Origin: an uncultured Eubacterium sp.
Lineage (GTDB): Bacteria > Bacillota > Clostridia > Lachnospirales > Lachnospiraceae
Direction of reading: 5' to 3'
DNA: 34,597 nt
Assembly (NCBI GenBank): GCA_947385775.1
Contig: CANDMI010000040.1
Location: 1-34,597, forward strand
Shown piece after piece: positions 6,935 through 15,880 of this stretch (the stretch's first letter is position 1; the number at the start of each line of letters is the position of its first letter). The position numbers were made by a program, and so were the translations under genes. The notes beneath the pieces are model-generated. The model searched no databases. It had not been told where the DNA came from and saw only the letters and a list, made by a program, of their open reading frames with translations.

Positions 6935-7489
6935 TTACAGGCCGCTGTCCTTGTTTTCAAGCACGATCGCAACATTGTTTTCCACACTTATGATGCGAAC
7001 TTCCCTCCCCGCCTTTACCGCGCTTCCATCCATCGTTTTTGCCGTCATCGTAATGACCGAGCAATCCTTTTCAGAGCTTGCCACAGAGCCATAGCCATTT
7101 TCCGGAATGGATATATTGACAACATAGCTGCGGCTTAAGATATTTTCTAAGGAATCCGCCTCTGATTGGTGGTTTTTTAAAAACCCGGTTATATTTTGCA
7201 CCGCAAACGCTCCAACATAAGCGCAAACCCCAGCTATCACATGCCGGTATGTCATCGGCCTGCTGATCAACAGCATACTGACGCTTCCAAATACGGTCGC
7301 GGCCAGGCAGATGGACTTCATCGAAATCGGTAAAATGTCAATGTCGCAGTCCCCGATATCGATGTCCAAATGCGGCAGCTCCACAGCCGCAAAATCGAAA
7401 AAATCCCCTACTGCGCCAAATAAAATAGACACAAACAATAATGCGATCCCACCGATCATGCATGTCATATAAATTGTCTGGACCTGCAT
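6935..7489 (-). CDS. NfeD-like membrane protein
   Basis: The 184-residue protein has about three to four hydrophobic segments (about 5-28, 55-75 and 78-98) and a C-terminal soluble domain (about 115-184). The latter reads VVNISIPENGYGSV...GREVRIISVENNVAIVL, the OB-fold pattern of NfeD C-terminal domains. NfeD proteins work with flotillins, and here the flotillin gene follows 134 bp downstream. The ATG at 7489 is preceded by AAAGGGGGAGTGTGT, and an in-frame upstream extension has no ribosome site. It lacks the ClpP-like protease domain of long NfeD proteins. Confidence 0.8.
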   Translation of the reverse strand: MQVQTIYMTCMIGGIALLFVSILFGAVGDFFDFAAVELPHLDIDIGDCDIDILPISMKSICLAATVFGSVSMLLISRPMTYRHVIAGVCAYVGAFAVQNITGFLKNHQSEADSLENILSRSYVVNISIPENGYGSVASSEKDCSVITMTAKTMDGSAVKAGREVRIISVENNVAIVLENKDSGL

Positions 7490-7509
7490 ACACACTCCCC
7501 CTTTCCAGC

Positions 7510-8745
7510 TTATAGCACGCTTACCCAAATTGCGGGACGTACGGAAATATCCTTAGAATCCACCGTATAGCCGCATCGCATCACCGCTCCCTTCGCGGAA
7601 ACAAACGCCGCGCTGTCCGCCTCCTTTCCCGGCGTGCGAAGCCACCATTCCCGCTGGTTTCCAGAAACCTTTAAAAATCCCCGGCACTGCTTTGCCTGGC
7701 TCTCATCCAATAAAAACATATGGTCGTTTGACGCTTCGCCCCCGTTTGTCCCATACAGGCTGTTTGGCTCCGTCTCGATACGTGTCTGCAATACCATTTC
7801 CTGTTCCACCGCTGAAAAACATTGTTGAAAATATTCCTGCTCCAGCCAGTTTCTAAGATCCGACTTCGCCCAGCTAAAATCGCTTTCGCCGCTTTGATAT
7901 GCCAGATCCACATCCATAGGTTTTTTTTTCACAAGCAGCCTCTTTCCCTGCTCAATCTGCGCAACCAGCCATCTTTCCCTGCCAAAGATCACCTCGTCCC
8001 CGGCCTTTGCTTTTTCCAACACCTTCTTTTCATACCACGCTTTTTTTCGCAAAGCGTCCTTATAATCTCCCACCTTGTTATATAAGATCTTAACCGCCAT
8101 CGGATAATCGCCTTTTTCGGCAAACATCACTGCCCTTTGATAGCCGCATTCCAATACGCGCTTGTCTGTATCCTTATAATTTTTACTTTTCGCAAATACC
8201 GTGTTTGCGCGCTCATAATCCCCAAGGCTCATTAAAATCTTGCCTTCCTGATAATAAGCGTCTGGCGTGCGCAGGTATAACACAAACGCCACAGCAGCGG
8301 CAATCCCCGCGATCAGCAAGACCCGGATCCGCACGCTCTTTGCATGCTCCCGTTTTAACGCCTTTGCCTTTTGCTCCCTGCACCAGGCGATAAGCTGCGG
8401 AGTGTCTTTATAATCCTGTTTTAATATTTGGAACTGTTTTATCGCTTCCTCGTACTCCGCAGAGCTATGCGCTTTTTCTTTCAGCTTTTGCCCGGTCTGG
8501 TATATCTCCTGCCTATACTCCTCCCTTGCGCCTGGCAATCTTTTTTTGCACTCCTTTTTGCGCTCTCTGCTGTCCTTATAATCCGAAAGCGCCTCAAACA
8601 TCCGCGTCGCCTCTTTATACATATGCACCTTATCTTTTGGCTGCATCATCTTTGCCGCGCCTTCCATACGCCGCACCGCTTTTTGATAATCCGCCTCCGT
8701 CTGCTGCTCCGGCGTCAAAATTTCCTTTTTCTTTTTTTTCGCCAT
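7510..8745 (-). CDS. TPR-like membrane protein with C-terminal DUF6273 domain
   Basis: The 411-residue protein starts with a lysine-rich cytoplasmic region carrying TPR-like helical repeats, in which a 'DYKD' signature recurs (about 55-58 and 111-114). A single membrane helix follows (about 141-158), then more TPR-like helices with YKDTDKR and YKDALRKK. The C-terminal domain (about 250-411) carries the DUF6273 marks: an SWAKSDLRNWL segment, WWLRTPG and the closing VRPAIWVS. DUF6273 is common on gut Firmicute surface proteins, and its function is unknown. It is the first gene of the NfeD-flotillin cluster, with 20 nt to the NfeD gene, so a role in membrane-domain organisation is possible. The start is supported by AAAAGGAG. 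Confidence 0.8.
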   Translation of the reverse strand: MAKKKKKEILTPEQQTEADYQKAVRRMEGAAKMMQPKDKVHMYKEATRMFEALSDYKDSRERKKECKKRLPGAREEYRQEIYQTGQKLKEKAHSSAEYEEAIKQFQILKQDYKDTPQLIAWCREQKAKALKREHAKSVRIRVLLIAGIAAAVAFVLYLRTPDAYYQEGKILMSLGDYERANTVFAKSKNYKDTDKRVLECGYQRAVMFAEKGDYPMAVKILYNKVGDYKDALRKKAWYEKKVLEKAKAGDEVIFGRERWLVAQIEQGKRLLVKKKPMDVDLAYQSGESDFSWAKSDLRNWLEQEYFQQCFSAVEQEMVLQTRIETEPNSLYGTNGGEASNDHMFLLDESQAKQCRGFLKVSGNQREWWLRTPGKEADSAAFVSAKGAVMRCGYTVDSKDISVRPAIWVSVL

Positions 8746-8766
8746 ATAAACTCCTTTTATTTGCGT

Positions 8767-8812
8767 AAAAGAGCTTGCAAAACAACCCTCCGCCGTTGTC
8801 TTACAAGCTCTT
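8767..8812 (-). terminator. Terminator after transglutaminase-like gene
   Basis: On the minus strand AAGAGCTTGTAAGACAAC pairs with GTTGTTTTGCAAGCTCTT (a few mismatches), followed by a short TTTT. It begins just after the stop at 8815 and separates that gene from the DUF6273 operon. Confidence 0.75.
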
Positions 8813-8814
8813 GT

Positions 8815-10224
8815 TTATAAAACGGCAGCCTTCACCTTTTTGGCATACGCCCCGTATACATTTTCCCCATTCTGGTCTAATACATATGCACGCGCCCTAA
8901 AATAATAAGTTTTTCCACTGGCTAACCCGGTAAGCTCAAACTCCGCGCTTTCCGAAGTCTTTTTCTTCGCGCCGTTGAAAGAAGAGTTTTGCGCGTATTG
9001 CAAAGAATAGCCGTCACAGCCATCCACCTTCGTAAAACGGATAAGCGCCTTCCCTTTCCCGTTTGCAGTTACGCTAAATTCCGCCGCCTTTCCCGGCGCA
9101 GGCACATCCGCCCCGGTATCCTTGCCGTTTGCCGCCTTTTCGTCAAACGCTTTTTCGCAAGACGGCGCGACGCCTTTCCATTCCTCTGATTCTGTATGCT
9201 CCGCGGCTATTGAATCTTCTATACGAAGCTGTTCATCCGTCGTGTTTAAAAACTTCTCGTCCCCACGGCTGTCATCCCATGTACAGTCCACATTATACCA
9301 TATGTTTCCCATGCAGACTTTGTTCCATGCATGGCCCTCGCTTGTTACCGTAACGCACCGTATCCCCGCCCGATTGCACAGCAGGGAAAAAAACTGTGCA
9401 TAACCGTTGCAAAGGGTTGCGCGGTCAAATAAGATCGCGCTGATACAGCTTTGGCTCATACGCGCATCGTCCGCGTCAACCGTCTCCCTCGTATAATCAT
9501 ATTCCGTATGCTCACAGACGATCTGGTGGATCAGCCGTTCCTTTTCCACTGTAGTCTCTTTTTGGGAAATCTGCTCGTCCCATTCAAAAAGCTTCGCCGC
9601 AAGCTCCCCTGTATATTTCTGCCGCTGCGATCCATCCGCAAACGCCTGGTAAAGCCCGATCGTCATGACCTCTTTTTTCTCAGAGTATATGACAGCGTTC
9701 CTCATGAAATAATACTGCGGGTTCTCAAAATAAAAACAGGAAAAAACTTTCTTCATCTGCGCCGTATCCATGCCCTGATAGGACACCATCGGCAAAACCG
9801 GCGTTTGCACCTGCTGCCCGTCCCTTAATATCGTCGTTGTCTGAAAATTGTCGGCGCCTGTCAGATAAATATCCGCCTGTGTTTTTAAATTTAAATATAA
9901 TTTCTTTTCCAAGGTATTCAACTGCCTGAAATAATAATTGCATCCGCTATCCGCCCATTCACTTTCAGACAAACGGTAATCCGAAGTCTGCTGCGCGGCT
10001 TTAAACGACAGTTTCCCTTTTGTTTCAATCGTTTCTACTTCATAATAATCCGTTTGTAAAGCGTTTGTATTGTAAGCATTTGTATCAAAAGCGTTCGTAT
10101 AAGAATCGTTCTGATCCAATTTCACCGGCTGCTTTTTTGCTTTCGCTTGCACTGTCATGCCAGCAGCGCATCCAGCTAACAGGAATGCCGCCATACAGCC
10201 AGATACCAGTTTTTTCGCATTCAT
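8815..10224 (-). CDS. Exported transglutaminase-like protein with Fn3 domain
   Basis: The 469-residue protein has a signal peptide ending in LAGC (residues 16-19), a lipobox, although VQAKA at 25-29 could serve signal peptidase I instead. A transglutaminase-like domain spans about 215-345 with the Cys-His-Asp triad in place: Cys272 in LCNGYAQFF, His298 in GHAWNKV and Asp313 in NVDCTWDD. A fibronectin type III domain occupies about 380-469. Such proteins are surface proteases or cross-linking enzymes acting on cell-wall or protein substrates. The actual substrate is unknown. A short TNAF/TNAY/TNAL repeat follows the signal. The start ATG has GAGAGG upstream, and a possible structured leader lies at 10259-10305. 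Confidence 0.82.
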   Translation of the reverse strand: MNAKKLVSGCMAAFLLAGCAAGMTVQAKAKKQPVKLDQNDSYTNAFDTNAYNTNALQTDYYEVETIETKGKLSFKAAQQTSDYRLSESEWADSGCNYYFRQLNTLEKKLYLNLKTQADIYLTGADNFQTTTILRDGQQVQTPVLPMVSYQGMDTAQMKKVFSCFYFENPQYYFMRNAVIYSEKKEVMTIGLYQAFADGSQRQKYTGELAAKLFEWDEQISQKETTVEKERLIHQIVCEHTEYDYTRETVDADDARMSQSCISAILFDRATLCNGYAQFFSLLCNRAGIRCVTVTSEGHAWNKVCMGNIWYNVDCTWDDSRGDEKFLNTTDEQLRIEDSIAAEHTESEEWKGVAPSCEKAFDEKAANGKDTGADVPAPGKAAEFSVTANGKGKALIRFTKVDGCDGYSLQYAQNSSFNGAKKKTSESAEFELTGLASGKTYYFRARAYVLDQNGENVYGAYAKKVKAAVL

Positions 10225-10258
10225 AAAATATATTCCTCTCTAAACTTATACCAATACG

Positions 10259-10305
10259 CCTATGGCCCGATATGCCAGCCTTTGCCAAAGCCAAAAGACC
10301 ATAGG
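10259..10305 (-). other. Structured leader before transglutaminase-like gene
   Basis: CCTATGG (10299-10305 on the minus strand) and CCATAGG (10259-10265) close a 47-nt unit that contains an inner GCTTTGGCAAAGGC hairpin. It lies about 35 nt before the start codon and after murI. It has no T-tract, so it is not a typical terminator, and it does not match a riboswitch class that I recognise. Confidence 0.4.
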
Positions 10306-10370
10306 TAACAAATATATGTCAGTATAAACCTTTTGATGTTTTGTTATATTTAATAAATACGAATCCAGGG

Positions 10371-11144
10371 CTAATTTTTTTGGAATAATGCCCTGCTTAA
10401 TTCAATTTCTTCTTCTGTTGCCAAACTGTTTTCAAAAAAAACCGTGCCAATGCCAGTCCTTGTGGTGCGAAGGTCCGCCTCCGAAAGCCGCCTGCACATC
10501 TCCCGCGCCGTCCCATTGCCGCCGTCAAAAATGCGCACCCGCTCCCCGACAAGCCCTTCGATCGCTTTTCGCACAAATGGGTAATGCGTACAGCCAAGCA
10601 CGATGGAATCAATTTTATTTCGATAGGGCGATAAGAGACGCTCTAAAAACGCCAGCAGCTCATCCCCGCTTGTCTTTCCAGATTCTACATATTCCATCAG
10701 CCCCGGACATGGCAGCCCGATAATTTCCGCTTCCGTTTCATAACGCGACACCAGCTTTCGGTATTTGTCCCCCTGTATCGTCATCGGCGTTGCCATGACC
10801 AATACGACCGGATGCCCAGGCTGTAGGGCCGCTGGCTTTATCGCCGGCTCAATCCCAACCAACGGCAGCGACGGGTACATGCCCCGCAAGATCCGAACCG
10901 CCGCCGCGGTCGCCGTATTGCACGCAACTACGATCCCTTTCGCCCCCTGGCTCAACAACTGCTGAACGTTTGAAATCGTAAGCTTTCGGATCTCTTCCAA
11001 TGGCTTCGTCCCATAAGGGGCGTTTCTGGAGTCTCCAAAATAAATGTAATCCTCTTGCGGCATAACCTTATACAATTCTTTGAGTACGCTGATCCCGCCT
11101 ACGCCAGAGTCAAACACTCCGATCGGGCGCTCCTTTTCATTCAT
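10371..11144 (-). CDS. murI: Glutamate racemase
   Basis: The 257-residue enzyme interconverts L- and D-glutamate, supplying D-Glu for peptidoglycan. The diagnostic motifs are all present: GVFDSGVGGISV (residues 9-20), DSRNAPYGTK, the first catalytic cysteine Cys75 in VACNTATA, and the second Cys185 in GCTHYPF. The length is typical. Its ATG directly follows the stop codon of the GH25 gene (TAAATG, no gap), so translation is coupled to that lysozyme. Pairing a precursor enzyme with a wall hydrolase is consistent with a wall-turnover operon. Confidence 0.95.
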   Translation of the reverse strand: MNEKERPIGVFDSGVGGISVLKELYKVMPQEDYIYFGDSRNAPYGTKPLEEIRKLTISNVQQLLSQGAKGIVVACNTATAAAVRILRGMYPSLPLVGIEPAIKPAALQPGHPVVLVMATPMTIQGDKYRKLVSRYETEAEIIGLPCPGLMEYVESGKTSGDELLAFLERLLSPYRNKIDSIVLGCTHYPFVRKAIEGLVGERVRIFDGGNGTAREMCRRLSEADLRTTRTGIGTVFFENSLATEEEIELSRALFQKN

Positions 11145-13643
11145 TTATCCATCTACTCCATATTCTACATTCACGTCTACCGGGACCAAGTTACCTGTGT
11201 CATCCGTAATCCCATCTACATGAAAATCCGACCCGGAATACTGCCCGCTGTTGTATTGCCAAAATCGGACATTCCCAGTTCCGGAATATCCATGCCCAAG
11301 CGACAGCTTCCCGTAACGCGCAACCCACAAATCCGTGCCAGTCAGCCTTGAGGGATCTAAGTTTGTCTGGAAAAAGGACAAATAACTATATAGCGCAAAC
11401 GAATAGCCCGCGTCCTCAATTTCCTGTCGAAAAGCTTCCACAATGGAATGCAATTTATCTTTTGTCATGCCCGCCTGCTTATGCGCCGTGCCGTCTTCTA
11501 TATCCAAAACGATCGGATAGTCCAGCTTTCTTCCATTTAAGATACGAAGCGCCGTACGCGCTTCCTCCTGCGCTTCCTCTTCCGTCGTCGCTAAACTGTA
11601 GCAATAAACGCCAAGCGGCATCCCCACCGCCGACGCATCCGCATACTTTGTCTCAAACGTCGTATCCTCTGAATTGTGATAGCTGATGCGCAAAAACGCA
11701 AAATCCACGCCGGACTCTTTCACACGCGCCCAGTCTATTTCCGGCTGCCAGACCGACACGTCAATCCCGTTTTTTACCCCCGGCGTAACCGACACGGTCA
11801 TCTGTGCGCTTTTCCCGGATACGGTCGCCGTGATCTTTGCCGTCCCGGCCAAAACCCCCGTAACCGTCCCGTTCGAATCCACCGACGCGACTTTTGGATT
11901 GTCTGATTTCCATACGATCCTGCCCTGGCGGAGCGTATTTGCTTTTAACTGCTTGGATGCGCCGACGCAAAGCTTTAACGTCCTTGTATCAAATTGAATC
12001 CCGCCTGCCGAAAAGCTGACCGGCGTGCATTTTGTCCCCTCGCCAGCCGTGCCTAAGGCGGATACGCGGTAATAATATTTCTGCCCGTCCTTTACATCCA
12101 CATCCGTATAGTCCGTCTGCTGCCCGTTTGCAATGCAGGTAAACGCGCCCGTATCGCCTACCCTCCGGTACAGCTTATAGCTTGCCGCTCCATTCGTCTC
12201 ATTCCAGCTGATCTTAAGCTGATCTGTGGCGGTCTGCTCGATTTTTAAGCCATTTGGCGACCCTGGCAGCGTAGAGCCGGACTGCGTAGCGCTCGCAGCG
12301 CTGATGCCCGTATACTTTTTATTTTGATATAGCGACTTTACCCGGTAATAATATGTGCCGCCAGGCTGCACCGTGCGGTCCTCATAGGCAATGTCCGTCC
12401 CGCTTGCAAGCTCGGCGATCTCTTTAAACTTTTTATTGGAATATACGCTTTTGTATAACCGATATCCAGTCGCCTCTTTTTGCCGTTCCCAGGATATCGT
12501 AAGGCTTCTGTGGTTGACATTGACCTGAGCCGAAGAGAGCTTTGGCGCCGCAAGCTCCGTTTTTACGGACATCGGGTCGGACAGCTCCAACGGCACAGCG
12601 TCCTCGCCTTGCGGCTGCGTATACGCGCAAATTTTATAATAAAACCTTTTCCCAGGCACGATCCCTTTATCCACATACGAAGTCACGTCCTTTTTCGTGA
12701 TCGTTTTGATCTTGCTATAAGCTCCATCCTCCTTTTTGCCACGATAAAGATAATATCCATCCACATACCCTAAGCTCTGCCATGTGATCTTCGAAGAACG
12801 ATGGTCTAACGCCTCCACAGACACAAGCTTTGCAGGCTCCCTTTTCCATTCCACTGTCGTTTTTTTGGAAGCCTTTCCAGACACGCCTTTTCCATTTACG
12901 AGCCGAATCGCCTGGACATAATAAGAATACGTCCCATCTGCGTCTCCATTTAAAAGCGCGTCTTTATCCAGATATGTAATCTCAGCGGTCGTCGTAAGCA
13001 GCTGATAGGCGCTTTCCCCTGTTTTCTTACGGTAAAGCTGATAGCTGTCCGCCCCCGCCACCTTTTTCCATTCCAGAAAGATCCCTTCTTCCTTCGATGG
13101 CTGGACAGATACAAACGCGGCTTTTTTTAAAACCGGCTTTCCATGCACAAGGCTGTAATTTCCAGCCTTGCCGCCTTCGTCCACCGCGCAGACCCGAAAG
13201 GTATAATCCGTTCCGGTCAAAAGCTTGCCGCATTTGGCGCTCCTTGTCTGGGCGTCCAGCTTTTTTAACACCCGATAGCTTGTCCCATCCGTCGAGACTT
13301 CCACCTGATACCCGGCCGCCCCCGCCACCTCGCTCCAGCTAAGCGTAACGGACTGATAGGCAGTCTTTGTAGTCTCTAGCGTCTGCGGCGCGGGCAAAAT
13401 CGCCTTATCATCCTTTTTATCCGGCTTATTTTCTTTTTTTGCTGGTTTTGCTGTTTTTGTCTGTTCTGACGTCTCGTTTGAAGATGTATCTTTTGCAATT
13501 CCCGTTTCCTGTATATTTTCAGCTTCTAATTGGCAAAATTGTCCCTCTTCCATTTTCGCCTGCGCCGGCATCGCCTGGCACAGGATAAAACCGCTAAGAC
13601 ATAAGGAAACGGAAACCAGCGCCTTTTTAAATTGCTTTGACAT
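11145..13643 (-). CDS. Secreted Fn3-rich GH25 lysozyme
   Basis: The 832-residue protein has a signal peptide cleaved after MPAQA (about residue 28) and a low-complexity Lys/Thr/Glu linker (about 45-75). Five fibronectin type III-like domains follow (about 75-545), then a Big2 immunoglobulin-like domain (about 548-620, with SDNPKVASVDSNGTVTG) and a C-terminal GH25 muramidase domain (about 622-832). The muramidase begins NGIDVSVWQPEIDW and has the catalytic acid region LDIEDG, a VARYG segment and the closing WQYNSG...VDVN motif. It should cleave the beta-1,4 bond between MurNAc and GlcNAc outside the cell. ATG 13643 has GGGAGGAAGGA in front. It lies 28 nt after the Cys-rich gene and is fused end to end with murI. 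Confidence 0.92.
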   Translation of the reverse strand: MSKQFKKALVSVSLCLSGFILCQAMPAQAKMEEGQFCQLEAENIQETGIAKDTSSNETSEQTKTAKPAKKENKPDKKDDKAILPAPQTLETTKTAYQSVTLSWSEVAGAAGYQVEVSTDGTSYRVLKKLDAQTRSAKCGKLLTGTDYTFRVCAVDEGGKAGNYSLVHGKPVLKKAAFVSVQPSKEEGIFLEWKKVAGADSYQLYRKKTGESAYQLLTTTAEITYLDKDALLNGDADGTYSYYVQAIRLVNGKGVSGKASKKTTVEWKREPAKLVSVEALDHRSSKITWQSLGYVDGYYLYRGKKEDGAYSKIKTITKKDVTSYVDKGIVPGKRFYYKICAYTQPQGEDAVPLELSDPMSVKTELAAPKLSSAQVNVNHRSLTISWERQKEATGYRLYKSVYSNKKFKEIAELASGTDIAYEDRTVQPGGTYYYRVKSLYQNKKYTGISAASATQSGSTLPGSPNGLKIEQTATDQLKISWNETNGAASYKLYRRVGDTGAFTCIANGQQTDYTDVDVKDGQKYYYRVSALGTAGEGTKCTPVSFSAGGIQFDTRTLKLCVGASKQLKANTLRQGRIVWKSDNPKVASVDSNGTVTGVLAGTAKITATVSGKSAQMTVSVTPGVKNGIDVSVWQPEIDWARVKESGVDFAFLRISYHNSEDTTFETKYADASAVGMPLGVYCYSLATTEEEAQEEARTALRILNGRKLDYPIVLDIEDGTAHKQAGMTKDKLHSIVEAFRQEIEDAGYSFALYSYLSFFQTNLDPSRLTGTDLWVARYGKLSLGHGYSGTGNVRFWQYNSGQYSGSDFHVDGITDDTGNLVPVDVNVEYGVDG

Positions 13644-13671
13644 TCCTTCCTCCCTGATAATATCTGACCTT

Positions 13672-14037
13672 TTATTCCTTCGGACAAACCTCCACCCGCT
13701 TAATATTACAATCCTGCACCCGCCCCGCGCTGCATGACACAAGTCCTTTTAAATAACAAAAAGACTGCTTTGCTTTTGGCTTATCCTTTTGTTCTAACAT
13801 GCATTCCGTTACACGTTTGATATTGCAGTCCTGTATCCTTCCCGCGTCACAATCCACGATCCCTTTTAAGTAACAAAACATCTGTTTTTTTTCTTTTTTG
13901 CTTTCCTTTTTATTTTCCTTTTGTTTCTTTTTATTCTGGTCTAACGGGCAGGTCGTAGCCCGTTTATTATTACAATCCTGGATCGTCCCTGAATCACAAT
14001 CTACGATCCCTTTTAAATAACAAAATTCATTTTTCAT
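13672..14037 (-). CDS. Small protein of three CX7CX7CX7C repeats
   Basis: The 121-residue protein consists of three copies of a 25-residue unit (6-30, 55-79 and 94-118) joined by lysine-rich linkers. Each unit reads roughly CYLKGIVDC-DAGRIQDC-NIKRVTEC. Its four cysteines are separated by exactly seven residues, so all 12 cysteines fall on an eight-residue period. There is no signal peptide or membrane segment, so it is probably cytoplasmic. I do not recognise the family. Regular Cys spacing could mean metal binding, disulfide stacking or a short parallel-coil fold. It precedes the GH25 lysozyme and murI by 28 nt and probably shares their transcript. The ribosome site (GGTGAAGG) is weak. Confidence 0.8.
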   Translation of the reverse strand: MKNEFCYLKGIVDCDSGTIQDCNNKRATTCPLDQNKKKQKENKKESKKEKKQMFCYLKGIVDCDAGRIQDCNIKRVTECMLEQKDKPKAKQSFCYLKGLVSCSAGRVQDCNIKRVEVCPKE

Positions 14038-14093
14038 ATTGCCTTCACCAGTCCTTATCTATTGTCTTTTTTTGTGAAATATGCCCCAGCTTT

Positions 14094-14122
14094 ATTATTA
14101 CAAATTTTCATTCATACGGCAA
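14094..14122 (-). promoter_or_regulatory. Probable promoter of the Cys-repeat/GH25/murI operon
   Basis: On the minus strand TTGCCG (14117-14122), a 17-nt spacer and AATAAT (14094-14099) lie about 57 nt before the Cys-repeat ATG. The match is moderate. Confidence 0.45.
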
Positions 14123-14182
14123 GAAGTTTTCTGTTTTTTTCACGTTGAAATTTTTTCAAAAAACAAAACCTTATTTTTTTGT

Positions 14183-14210
14183 TTGCATTCCGATATTTTC
14201 ATGCTATACT
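14183..14210 (+). promoter_or_regulatory. Probable promoter of putP
   Basis: TTGCAT (14183-14188), a 16-nt spacer and TATACT (14205-14210) lie about 80 nt before the putP start, diverging from the Cys-repeat operon. Confidence 0.55.
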
Positions 14211-14288
14211 ACGGTAGTGCTTTGCCAAAGCATCGCAAAATAAACAAATACCATAAAAACGCCTGAACAGGCAGATTGGAGAAAATTT

Positions 14289-15815
14289 ATGACATTATCT
14301 TCTATTGTTATCATGATAGCGATCTTATGCTATCTGGGACTGATGCTTGTCATCGGCATCCGGTTTTCCAAAACAAACACTTCCACCGATGATTTTTATC
14401 TCGGGGGACGAAAGCTCGGCCCGTTGGTGACTGCTATGAGCGCGGAAGCAAGCGATATGTCCAGCTGGCTGTTGATGGGGCTTCCTGGCGTAGCTTACCT
14501 GACCGGCGTATGCGACGCGGCGTGGACAGCTATTGGACTTGCGCTAGGCACCTGGTTAAACTGGTTTTTCGTATCAAAAAAAATCCGTCGCTACAGCCAG
14601 CAGATTCACGCCATCACGCTCCCGGACTTTTTTTCCAAGCGTTACCATGACAAAAATATGCTAAACTGCATAGCCGCGATTATTATCGTAATCTTTTTCA
14701 TCCCATATACCGCCAGCGGATTTGCCGCATGTGGAAAACTGTTTTCCACGTTATTCCAGGTAGATTACATGGCGGCGATGATCATTTGCGCGGTCATTAT
14801 CGTAGCGTATACCGCCCTGGGCGGCTTTCTTGCGGCTTCTACGACAGACTTGATCCAAAGCATCGTAATGACCATTGCTCTGATCACTGTCGTATTTTAC
14901 AGTGGGCATATCGCGGGAGGTTTTGACGCAGTTTTAGAAAACGCGAAAAGCCTGCCGGGATATTTATCTTTAACCCATACATATGACCCTGTCATGGGCG
15001 TTTCAAAGCCTTATGGCCTGATCACAACCTTTTCCCTCCTTGCATGGGGGCTTGGTTATTTTGGCATGCCGCATGTCCTCCTTCGGTTTATGGCGATCGA
15101 AGACGAGGATAAATTAACGGTTTCCCGCCGGATCGCTTCCGTATGGGTCGTGATCTCTATGGCAGTCGCTATTTTTATCGGCATTTGCGGCCTGGGAGTC
15201 AGCAAAGCCGGCGCGATCGAAACGCTTACCGGAAGTGACTCAGAGACAATTATTGTAAAAATTGCGGATATTTTAAGCAGGCATAATGTGCTTACCGCGC
15301 TGCTTGCGGGAATCATCCTGGCAGGGATCATGGCCGCTACCATGTCCACCGCGGACAGCCAGCTATTAGCCGCCTCCTCCAGCGTATCACAAAACCTGCT
15401 GCGGGATACCTTTGGCATCAATTTAAGCGACCGCGCATCCTTAATCGCCGCAAGGATCACAGTGCTTGCCATCAGCGCGATCGGCATTTTCCTGGCAAGG
15501 GACCCTGCCAGCAACGTATTTAATATCGTAAGCTTTGCCTGGGCCGGCTTTGGCGCCACCTTTGGCCCGGTCGTGCTGTGCGCGCTGTTTTGGAAGCGGA
15601 GCAACAAATACGGCGCGTTTGTCAGTATGCTAAGCGGCGGCATTATGATATTTGTCTGGAAATATCTGGTGCGCCCATTAGGCGGAGCATGGGATATTTA
15701 TGAGCTTTTGCCGGCATTTTTAATCGCAATGGCGTTAAACATCATCGTTTCACTATTGACAGAAAAACCGGACTCTTCGATCGAAAGAGAATTTGAAGCG
15801 GCGCGTTTCAAATAA
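14289..15815 (+). CDS. putP: Sodium/proline-type symporter (SSF family)
   Basis: The 508-residue membrane protein has about 13 hydrophobic helices, the layout of solute:sodium symporters. The family motifs are visible: TDDFYLGGRKLGPLVTAMSAEASDMSSW near residues 33-60 (the Na+ and proline site region of PutP), LGYFGMPHVLLRFMAI, and ILAGIMAATMSTADSQLLAASS in the conserved helix 8 region. The subfamily most closely resembles PutP, so Na+-coupled proline uptake is likely, but other small substrates cannot be excluded. The start ATG has TTGGAGAAAATTT ahead. It is monocistronic and ends in a bidirectional terminator. Confidence 0.88.
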   Translation: MTLSSIVIMIAILCYLGLMLVIGIRFSKTNTSTDDFYLGGRKLGPLVTAMSAEASDMSSWLLMGLPGVAYLTGVCDAAWTAIGLALGTWLNWFFVSKKIRRYSQQIHAITLPDFFSKRYHDKNMLNCIAAIIIVIFFIPYTASGFAACGKLFSTLFQVDYMAAMIICAVIIVAYTALGGFLAASTTDLIQSIVMTIALITVVFYSGHIAGGFDAVLENAKSLPGYLSLTHTYDPVMGVSKPYGLITTFSLLAWGLGYFGMPHVLLRFMAIEDEDKLTVSRRIASVWVVISMAVAIFIGICGLGVSKAGAIETLTGSDSETIIVKIADILSRHNVLTALLAGIILAGIMAATMSTADSQLLAASSSVSQNLLRDTFGINLSDRASLIAARITVLAISAIGIFLARDPASNVFNIVSFAWAGFGATFGPVVLCALFWKRSNKYGAFVSMLSGGIMIFVWKYLVRPLGGAWDIYELLPAFLIAMALNIIVSLLTEKPDSSIEREFEAARFK

Positions 15816-15841
15816 TGTAATTAAATATAAAACCTCAAATC

Positions 15842-15877
15842 TTTGAAAATGCGTTTTTGCAAAAACGCATTTTCAAA
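15842..15877. terminator. Bidirectional terminator between putP and recJ
   Basis: This is a perfect 36-bp palindrome centred at 15859/15860, with halves TTTGAAAATGCGTTTTTG and CAAAAACGCATTTTCAAA. It separates convergent genes. The stem is strong but neither side has a long T-run beyond it. Confidence 0.75.
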
Positions 15878-15880
15878 CGT

